Source: Chrysogorgia sp. JL179-B06
Lineage: Eukaryota > Cnidaria > Anthozoa > Scleralcyonacea > Chrysogorgiidae
DNA: 64,000 nucleotides
Direction of reading: 5' to 3'
Assembly (NCBI GenBank): GCA_035772405.1
Contig: JAYKKM010000121.1
Location: 1,026,001 to 1,090,000, forward strand
A model generated the notes under the pieces. The model was not told where the DNA came from, did no database searches, and saw only the letters and a program-made list of their open reading frames with translations. Below, in pieces: positions 56,490-64,000 of the stretch; position 1 is the first letter of the stretch, and the number at the start of each line of letters is the position of its first letter. The translations under genes and the position numbers were made by a program.

Positions 56490-57603
56490 TCAACTGAAGT
56501 ATTCAAACAAAGTTGGAGGATCGAGCTCAAAGAACATTGCTGTTGTGTTAGAATAAAGACATGTTAATGCATTTCTTAAAATAGCACAGACTATGTACAT
56601 TTTGGCAACTTGGCTAAGGCCAATTTTCATGTTTTTTTTAAAGTCCATAAATTTAAAGTAATTCACGATGTCGCCAAATAGCCATTCCACGGACACACGA
56701 ACTCTACTCATGGATTCATTGAACTTTTTCATTTCTCTTGTCAACATGGCATTTCTGAAAGGAGCTTGGAGATGTAGCCGAAGAGGATATGCCGGATCAC
56801 CATACAAACACATTTCTTCTCCACCAGGTGAAAATGCAAACTGTTGTAAATCGTTATATAAATGGGACTATGCCAACATTCTAGAATCGTGCATCCTTCC
56901 TTCTATAGAAACAAACATAGTGAGATAAGATAAAGGAAACTGATTTTTTAATTCTACTTGATCAATAATAGGAAATAACCTACCCACAGGACCGTATAAA
57001 TGGCCTATTAGACCATTTGGTAAAGCAGTTGACTGAAATTTCAGTGAATGTACGCGCTTGTGCCCATTGTAAACGACTCTTTGATTTTTTCCTGGCCGGC
57101 ATATCGGTCGGACGGTACCATCTATAAACCCAAAGCAGTTGTTTAATGCAGCTCCTTTGTTGGTGATGGCATTGGCATATACTTGAAGTGAAGCTGGTGA
57201 TAAAAGTGCTCGATTCCACGTGTTATTCTGTGACTGTGGTGATCAAAAATCCAGTCAGTTATAGGGATCATGTCTGAGTACCGGCATGGATAGGCAAACC
57301 TTTTCAGTAGCATACAAAGGCCTTCAGTTCCATCGCAAACTGTCCCATTAGGACATCTAAAGATAGGAGGCAGTATTAAAGCATCGACCAACGAGGGTAT
57401 ATCTGCTTTTTCAACTCTAAAATCAGCTATACATTCAGCTCCGTCCTTGTCATCAAGGGAAAATCGATTGTATTCGTAGTAGGGAAACGCAAGATTCTGG
57501 GAGGTGTTTGCATCGTAAAGCAAAACAAATTCTTCTTCGTTGATGATGTTTTGATCAAAACATAAAAGCAACATTTCTCGAGCATCCTTAAACGAGCCCA
57601 TGA
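56490..57603 (-). pseudogene. Harbinger transposase of element 4
   Basis: The N-terminal frame (57143-57601) begins MGSFKDAREMLLLCFDQN and has ITDWIFDHHSHRI. A one-base loss near 57225 shifts to ALLSPASLQVYANAITNKGA, NNCFGFIDGTVRPICRP (first Asp) and YNGHKRVHSLKFQS. An intron (GTAGGT..TATAG, about 56903-56985) is followed by EGRMHDSRMLA (second Asp), a TAG stop where Gln is likely, and then MCLYGDPAYPLRLHLQAPF and VRVSVEWLFGDI (Glu). The family is DDE_Tnp_4. One frameshift and one stop are the only lesions seen. Confidence 0.85.
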
Positions 57604-57780
57604 AAATTATCCTTGATGCAGCATACAGAATTTACTCGCTAGGCATCGCGTTGCTGAAATCTTAATTTTAATTTTGCCGCGCATAAAACGCCGTTCTCGC
57701 CTGAGTCTTTTTCGGCCACGACGTTCTAGATGTCGCCGCGTTGTCGAATCTTAAAGTCCCTATTGTTTTATTTGGAAGAA

Positions 57781-57900
57781 CTTTAAAATGATAAAGTGAT
57801 TTCTTCTGAAGATTTTCGTTTCTTCGCTTTGTTTTTGATATATTTGTTTGATATATAAATGTCCGGAATTTCGTCACACATACATAATGACTTATCAGAG
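57781..57900 (-). repeat. Outer inverted-repeat arm, left
   Basis: The reverse complement of this segment resembles 62944-63065 (shared GTGTGACGAAATTCCG, CATTT, TATCAAACAAA, AAAACAAAGCGAAGAA-like). Conceptual translation on the minus strand gives VTKFRTFIYQTNISKTKRR; the other arm on the plus strand gives VTKFRTFAYQTN. The arm ends a few bases before a TIR at 57903. Confidence 0.65.
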
Positions 57901-58019
57901 AATCCCTCACCAAACGGACAGATATGCTGCAGATATATGCAACAGCACTGCATAACATATGTAACATATCTGAAGAAAACATCTGTTACATATCTAACAT
58001 ATAGGAATTTGGCCCCCTA

Positions 58020-58100
58020 AACATATCTGTCACAGATATGTGACAGATATCTGTAACATCTCTGCAATATATATATCTGTCACAGATATGTGACAGATAC
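58020..58100. repeat. CACAGATATGTGACAGATA array
   Basis: Two copies of ATCTGTCACAGATATGTGAC about 60 bases apart, plus shorter ATCTGT units; the motif is partly palindromic. The corresponding array is at 62640-62800. Confidence 0.75.
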
Positions 58101-58129
58101 TGTTTAAAAGCTGGTAATACAAATCTGTC

Positions 58130-59670
58130 ATGTTTAATACACATCATAAAAAATTAATAGCTAGTAACCCAAACCAAAATCCATTTATGTATACCAATGT
58201 ATTTATTGACGAATCACAACTACATTCTCCATTTAAAGATGAAATAGTAAATATATAATAGACAACTGATAGGCCAGTTTACACACTCGAATTTGTTTGA
58301 TTAGATTCTTCTCCTGATGCATATGATCTACCGACAAGAATAACTGACTAACTTTTGTATGTTCATATACAAAGTAAATCAGATACATCAGGAGAATTAA
58401 ACTTGACTAATTGGACCATGTGAACAGGCCTTTCAATATAGACACTTACATATATTTAATTAATTTACATTAAAATAAATAAACTGAAATTCTTAATGTT
58501 TTTAAAAATATCACATGTTACACATATTGACATTAGTGTTACTTAAGGCTTTCCCAATAAATTTACAACAAAATATACAAAAATGACGACTAAAATCAGA
58601 ATAAAGAACTATCTTTTTTAATTGTAACAATGTCAAGCAAAGACACGGGTATTTAAGAAAAAGGCTTTATTTACATACATGACATTCAATTTTTACAGTT
58701 GATTCCATATTACCTTATAAAGAAACTATTTATTCAGAAACTATGATAGCCAATTAAATAAATTATAAACTCTCCATCAAAGCACAACATATTGTATCAA
58801 TAAAGTAAATAGAAGTAATTTCTGTGAAGTTGATCGTCCAGGTTGTTGTAAGACTATTGTTTACAACAGTAATAGTATACTTTTTAATTAGAACTGACAA
58901 ACAACTTTGTTAGTTCCTAAGCTTCGAACAATGGATTACGAGACGACCTGTCAAAACATGTCATCTTTTGTTATAAGCATGAGAACTGAGAACACTGATT
59001 GGTCAGTTTTAATTAAAATATATATAGACTTTTGTAATCATGCCCTCAGTTAGTCAATTTGTGCAGTGACTATACTGTAAATAATAATGGTAAACCTATT
59101 TTCTCTACAAATTAAATTTAAACACTACATGCACAGTTTGTTATTTAGAGTACATCTTACTTCTATGTTTTGCCATAAATGTTATTATTTCTGGATCATC
59201 CATTCGTCTTGTAGACAGCTTTTGACTACTATTTGAAGAATGGTTTCAACAATGTTTGCCATCTGTTCAATATTGGATCTATCTTAAAAAATTGAAATTC
59301 AAAAATTATTCTCCAGCAATATAGTTAATACCACACTTTTTCCAAGTCACCGACACAGATATTTAAGATTAATTTTAGACCAATGTTATTAATATCCAGT
59401 ATTATAACAACTAAAATATTATATTACAGAACATGTATATAAATTCTGAAATATTTATATAATACATGCAACTACCTCTATACACAGCATTACATTCTCC
59501 CAATTTATATATTTAATGCGACTGCACTTTTTTCACATAAAACATTATGATAATACATATACAACCATATATGTACAGTATATAAATTCTGAATCACGGT
59601 TGGTGATCAAACATGTATAATATACAATTGGTAATATTTGGCATTTCACTCGATCAAACTACATGTTGAA
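58130..59670. other. AT-rich interval without gene
   Basis: No long frame, no structural RNA and no recognised repeat family in about 1.5 kb. Confidence 0.4.
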
Positions 59671-59828
59671 AGGATTTATGGTGAAGGAAAATTTCGAGTG
59701 TTGGAATACATACATTTTAAGACCAAACCGGGACCAGTTGCGAAAAATGCAACTTCAAGGCCTTCCAGCTGGAATTGAACCGCGATGCTAATGCAGTGCT
59801 CTGACCACTGAGCTACGGAAGCCGTTGC
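59671..59828 (-). ncRNA. tRNA-derived SINE, copy 2
   Basis: On the minus strand it reads GTAGCTCAGTGGTCAGAG, a B box changed to CGGTTCAATTCC, the same GTTGC..GCAAC hairpin and body, ending at CATAAATCCTT. It matches the copy at 10020-10181. The damaged B box suggests it is silent. Confidence 0.8.
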
Positions 59829-59839
59829 CGAGAGCCTGG

Positions 59840-60395
59840 TTTATGCATGATAACAAGAATTATCCAGACCTCTTTCAGCCTTCAACTTTGGCAGATAACA
59901 TTGACCTTGGTCTGGTGAATTCTTGATATCAAGGCAGGCGCGACGTCATTTCCATAGAATACTGTGAATTATTGGATGGGGTGTACAAAATTAAAATTAT
60001 TGGATGCTGATGACATCACTAGGAAAAACACGCGAAAATTACAATATAAAAAATGGCTTGTAGTAGATTACTACCAGACTGTGACTTTGTATATTTTTAG
60101 TAAGACTATTTTGAACAATTATTGGATTCGGCTTACTTATGACATCAAGAATTATCCAGACCGTGGTCAATGTTATCTGCCTCAGCCATCGGCAGATAAC
60201 ATTGACCTCAGTCTGGACTCTGGATAATTCTTTATCATGCTCAGCTTCATCCAATAATTGTATAGTATTCGATGGACATTGAGAATTCACTGGAGTATGT
60301 TGACCAATAAGAAATGAGAATGAACTTTGAATGTACAGGTATTATAATAAACAATTATTGGACAAGGTTGAGCATGATATCAAGAATTCACGTTT
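59840..60395. repeat. Cluster of foldback repeats
   Basis: The best hairpin is 60116-60260: CAATTATTGGAT arms at both ends, then AAGAATTATCCAGA and GGTCAATGTTATCTGCC with its complement, separated by under ten bases. Partial units lie at 59850-59935, 59965-60010 and 60348-60390 (CAATTATTGG, GCATGATATCAAGAATT). These look like related MITE copies or nested insertions. Confidence 0.75.
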
Positions 60396-62190
60396 GGAAG
60401 CCATGCAAAGATATTTATGTATTCAGTCAATTGGTGAAACAACATGAATACTAGTAGTATTATAATACTCGATCAATAATGCTTGTGAGTGTACACACTT
60501 TGACAAACTTAAACATTAACAGGTACAGGGTGTACCATGTACATCCACTGAACACTCAGTTTTTGTTGGTCAGGAGAAAACATTTTTAAATTATTTAAAA
60601 ATCAATATCATACAGATTGACGGTATGCATATGCTCTTTAACAAGCATAATAAAAAATATTAGTAGATAAGATAAACTTAAACTTTGAGTCAAACTTACC
60701 AAAATCTCTTAGTTTTGTTTAAGCAGGAATGACAAAATTGTAACTTCATCTATTATATTTTTTGAAAAGCAAGAAACAACCTAATTAAAATACAGATAAC
60801 AGTTACTGTAACAATAAATTAAAGACTATAACCAAAGTAAGTAATTTATTAGCCTGCTGACATTTCTAAACCTGGCCTTAAATTTCGGGCTGCGAGCAGG
60901 CTAGTAATTTATTAAACTATCTTGTTATTCAAAATATATACCGTATAGTGATTATTATTACAATACATGATGATCGTCAAGCTCAAATCCTCAGAAAATG
61001 AATCCCACACAGTTTCCTAAGCATTACTGGTATATGGTGAATGTTGTATATACAGTGAATATAGTAATCATTTGAGCTTGACAATGTCTAATTGTCAATG
61101 TATTGTCTGAGCTCATTCACTTGGACTTTATTTTTGGAATTTACATGCATTTTAATTCCATGAAAAATAAAAAATCTATAACTAATTGACAACCGGTATG
61201 CAATATCACATGAAGAAATCTTTTGAATAATGCCAAATGTTTGGAAGTTAAATTTATACATAAAAATGATGATAACAACATTTCTAAAACGAAACCAATA
61301 TCACATATGCCATTACTATCTGAATTTGTGCTTTTCAGCAAGGATTTAAATCCTTAGAAGTTCCCTTTTGTTGATTCTTATTCATACTTAATCATATCAT
61401 AAACAAATGAAAGGTTATGTAAATGGCTATTCATGATAAATGTTTCTATAACATACCACTTTGTTTCCAGAGATCAAATACCAGTAAAGGATGGGCTTTC
61501 TCCATCACTCAAATTATTTTGATTAGACACATGATATTATGAAATGGAATCCTCTAATACAAAGTTTTTGATAGAGAAGCGAAGTTCAGGCAACTATTTG
61601 ATTTGCTTCAAACTGGACGCGTTTAGGATCAGGATTGATATATTAGTAGATCAGAGTCGGACTTACCTTCGTTCTTCGAACTTTGCTGAAATCGCATCAC
61701 TGCCGTATTTACTCCCGCAGCCAGTATTTTATAAGACCAACGAATAATTGATGATCAGCCACTTCTTTAGAATTGGTAACACAAACTCACAAAGCAATTT
61801 TCCAAACAAATATCACGGATATGATTTTGCAACCTTGCGGGAGAAGAGCCTGGGTACGAGATCGATGATTTTGCAGGCCTCTACCTGATAATTTGTTAAT
61901 AATAGCCTGAAGCGAGTTAGTGTATCTTGCTTGTTTATAAAGCTGCCGTACCGCGCTTGATCCCACAACGTTTTATTCAATAATTCCATGAAGTCATGCA
62001 TGCAGAAAGCTACTATTCACTCAAAACGTTATAGCAATTAGTAAGACTTTGTTAACTCTACAGCAAATAAATCCTCGTTCGGGTATAACTTACCTATAGC
62101 ATATTCTATTGGCTGTTGCAATAAAAACCTAAATATGACAAATGCTAAACTTGGAAAATCATTTGAAGCCCAATGGTATAACATACAGAT
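60396..62190. other. AT-rich interval; short inverted repeat
   Basis: GTCAAGCTCAAAT near 60977 and ATTTGAGCTTGAC near 61070 bound about 115 bases and may be a tiny MITE; the same GTCAAGCTCA motif recurs near 63405. No gene was recognised; frames at 61141-61341 and 61544-61747 have no motif. Confidence 0.4.
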
Positions 62191-62194
62191 GAAT

Positions 62195-62420
62195 AAAAAC
62201 TCGAATAGAATATTCTATAGAATATTTAGGATATTCTATTGTCACCCATAAGTGTCGTATAGAAAATCTAAGATAATACTCTGTTGGAAGAAAAACCAAT
62301 ATGCTATAGAAAATTCAATAGAATATTCTATTGACACTTTAGTGTCATACTACAGAATATTCCAACAGAATATTCCATTGGATTTAGATTTCCAACAGAA
62401 TATTCTATTGGATGCTATAG
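62195..62420. repeat. AATAGAATATTCTATT palindrome array
   Basis: Several copies of a palindrome around GAATATTC (AATAGAATATTCTATTG, ATAGAATATTTAGGATATTC, CAACAGAATATTCCATTGG) occur with alternating TTAGTGTCATAC/GTGTCGTAT spacers. It resembles a compound MITE or satellite-like array. Confidence 0.7.
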
Positions 62421-62639
62421 AACATTTTCGTAAGGGAGGAACCTGAAAAATGTACCATTATTTAAGAACTTTAATTTCAAATTGACCATGTGTCTTATTC
62501 AGAAGGCAACCTTTGTGTTTGTGATAATTGTTTTGTATTGCAATTGACAACAAATCCATAACAACTATTTGTAATCTAAAATTATATGAAGAAAAAATAG
62601 TCTGGGCTCTAACATATCTGCCAAGTAACTGTAAACAAT

Positions 62640-62803
62640 ATACAGATAGGGTACATATATGTTGACAGACAATCCACGTATCTGTAAAATGTCTGCATAT
62701 TTCCTACAGATATTTTGCAGATATACCAAAACACCAGACAGATATCATGCAGTACTGTGACAGATATGTGACAGATACTTACAGATATTTGACATATATG
62801 TTA
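62640..62803. repeat. Right-hand CAGATAT array
   Basis: ATCTGT/ACAGAT units every 10-20 bases, including GTGACAGATATGTGACAGAT, lead up to the GTTTGGTGAGGGA terminus. Confidence 0.7.
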
Positions 62804-62943
62804 GTTTGGTGAGGGATGTTATATATCTTTGCCTTCATGAAATCAAAATACTAAAGTGTGAATAACATGTGCGCATGTTTCTCCCACAACACCAATCTTC
62901 TTGATTTTAAAGGATTTCGTTCGAGAATGAAAGTGATACACAA

Positions 62944-63065
62944 ACTTCTCCGGTAAGTCATTGTGCGTGTGTGACGAAATTCCGTACATTTGCATATCAA
63001 ACAAACTGAAATATTTCAAAAACAAAACGAAGAAGCAAAAGTCTTGAAAATAAGTTACTCCAAAT
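62944..63065 (+). repeat. Outer inverted-repeat arm, right
   Basis: Complementary partner of 57781-57900. The most conserved part is TGTGTGACGAAATTCCG with TATCAAACAAAC. About 128 unmatched bases separate it from the TIR at 62816. Confidence 0.65.
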
Positions 63066-63124
63066 GAACAAATTGACGTTGTTGGCACTTTAAAAGCATG
63101 CACAATAACGGTTATCCAACATAC

Positions 63125-63199
63125 CTGTTGTAAATCACGTATTAGAGAATTTTGTTTTTTGATAGTTTCTTCTAAGCTTCGAATTATTTTATCTTTCTC
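63125..63199 (-). CDS. Possible 25-codon coiled-coil exon
   Basis: On the minus strand a TTCTGTAG acceptor precedes GAGAAAGATAAAATAATTCG and the segment ends ACAACAG followed by GTATGT. It is open throughout and encodes EKDKIIRSLEETIKKQNSL followed by IRDLQQ, with heptad spacing of Ile and Leu. No neighbouring exon was identified. Confidence 0.4.
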
Positions 63200-64000
63200 C
63201 TACAGAAATATTCAAAGTCTTCATATCAACTATATGACGCAGTGAGGACACAAAAGATACCTAGATTAGCAGTTCATTGAAGGGAAACTTCAGAATATTA
63301 TTAAAAAGGCAGTTCATGTGTTCCAAAAGAAACTCTCTGAGAGTTTAGCAAATGAACAATATTAATCGGAGAGTAGACCATACATGGACGACCGTCAAGC
63401 TCATATCTTGAAAGTGATTTTGGCCCGCACAGGAATCGAATCTGTAATAGTAGTGATACCCCCACTCCAGGAACCAAAGGGATGCCGGCTCATTAAATAT
63501 TCAACTTATTAGTTATGCAACGTCATCGTTCTCCGGCTCCTTCCAGACCCCCTAACTCTAGGTATAATATAAGAAACGCCTTTGTAATTATACAAAAATA
63601 AATAAGAGCTATCTTTTGATGACGTAATGCCTTCGGAAATCAAGTTCGGAAGGAGTCGGGAATGACGAGGGCGGTGTGAGAGTACCAGGGGAGACTGAAG
63701 CTGAGTGACGTAAGCATAATAATAAGGCGTTATAAAATGAACTTCGCCTCTCTACGGCAATGTGAATGTGGGACAGTAGGCAGCCCAAGTGCAGCGCATG
63801 CGCCATGGATATGATTTGGGACGGACTGAGGAGAAATAACGTAGACATCGATAAAGATACGCTATCGTTCTATATCAATAAATGTCTTAATGAACATAGA
63901 GACTTGTACGACTGTCTTAGCCTGTTCAACGTAATCCAGAATCTTTTCATCTTGTTTATGAAGAAATGAATGTGAATAATTTTGGCTTAAAACTTGTCTA
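63200..64000. other. Right edge; no assured gene
   Basis: A plus-strand frame at 63766-63969 (67 codons, MWDSRQPKCSACAMDM) has no recognised family. Near 63425-63450, minus strand, GATTCGATTCCTG looks like a tRNA B box without a convincing A box. Confidence 0.35.

Larger units (their letters stand above)
55121..57762. mobile_element. Harbinger element 4, both ends present
   Basis: Inverted ends of about 28 bases begin TAGGGACTTTAAGATTCG, followed by CAACGCGGCG at both ends. The flanks (TTA/GGG at left, CCC/TAT at right) do not give a perfect TWA duplication. It carries a Myb/SANT-like gene (plus) and a DDE_Tnp_4 transposase (minus) in convergent orientation. About 300 bases between the two genes (56189-56486) show only AT-rich 3' flanks. 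Confidence 0.85.
57903..62816. mobile_element. Putative 4.9 kb element with TCCCTCACCAAAC ends
   Basis: TCCCTCACCAAAC at 57903-57915 is answered by its complement GTTTGGTGAGGGA at 62804-62816. The 200 bases inside each end are crowded with CAGATATGTGACAGATA and variants. There is no recognisable transposase; the interior holds a SINE and foldback repeats. No target duplication was seen. The ends may instead mark two related small elements. Confidence 0.45.

Noticed and set aside
61830..61865. GAGCCTGGGTACGAG resembling the MULE-like TIR
   Set aside because: Only a short stretch matches, and no partner arm or 9-bp duplication was found.
62252..62446. 64-codon frame in the GAATATTC array
   Set aside because: It arises from the repeat and has no independent support.
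63415..63490. tRNA or SINE on the minus strand
   Set aside because: A B-box-like GATTCGATTCC is present, but no A box or repeated body could be found.

Overview
The window is eukaryotic, AT-rich and built almost entirely of transposable elements and their remains. Spliced genes with GT..AG introns, DDE transposases, several LINE clades, a Penelope-type fragment, a tRNA-derived SINE and many MITEs are all present. The mix of Harbinger systems with convergent Myb/MADF partners, ISL2EU, pogo/Tigger, MULE and CR1/L2-type LINEs resembles an anthozoan cnidarian (coral or sea anemone). That is an inference from family content; nothing here names a species. No intact single-copy host gene was recognised.

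Layout. 1-1.8 kb holds the start of a Harbinger transposase running off the left edge, a GTGAGT-rich tract, a retroelement 3' repeat and a Penelope reverse transcriptase fragment. 1.98-9.94 kb is copy A of a segmental duplication whose copy B lies at 16.47-30.66 kb. Each copy carries, in order, a broken CACTA-like gene, a broken hAT-type gene and a minus-strand CR1-like LINE. They differ by later insertions, and each copy preserves the empty site for insertions in the other. This gives target-site duplications of 9 bp (MULE-like), TTAA and TA directly. Between the copies lie a SINE, a Harbinger system (10.8-15.7 kb) with a pogo/Tigger element in its accessory-gene intron, and a degenerate telomere-like tract.

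28.4-38.3 kb is the CR1-like LINE of copy B, full enough to show an ORF1 with a coiled coil and an SGNH esterase domain. It is split by a 5.1 kb ISL2EU element (31326-36419) with an AT target duplication, a THAP-type transposase system and a SWIM/YqaJ nuclease. 38.6-45.6 kb contains a C48-protease-like pseudogene, LINE and hAT fragments and a third Harbinger system (MADF/BESS gene plus transposase). At 45.6-49.0 kb an L2-like LINE has inserted into a HECT-like gene and reads in frame with it. 49.9-53.5 kb has a MITE, a MULE transposase remnant and a 3' LINE fragment with an ATT tail. 55.1-57.8 kb is a nearly complete fourth Harbinger element. 57.8-63.1 kb is a gene-poor block bounded by a TIR pair and by a longer inverted repeat outside it, with SINE and foldback elements inside.

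Nearly every reading frame is broken by a stop, frameshift, deletion or nested insertion, so the window reads as a graveyard with a readable relative chronology. All identifications rest on recognised motifs read from the sequence; no database search was run.
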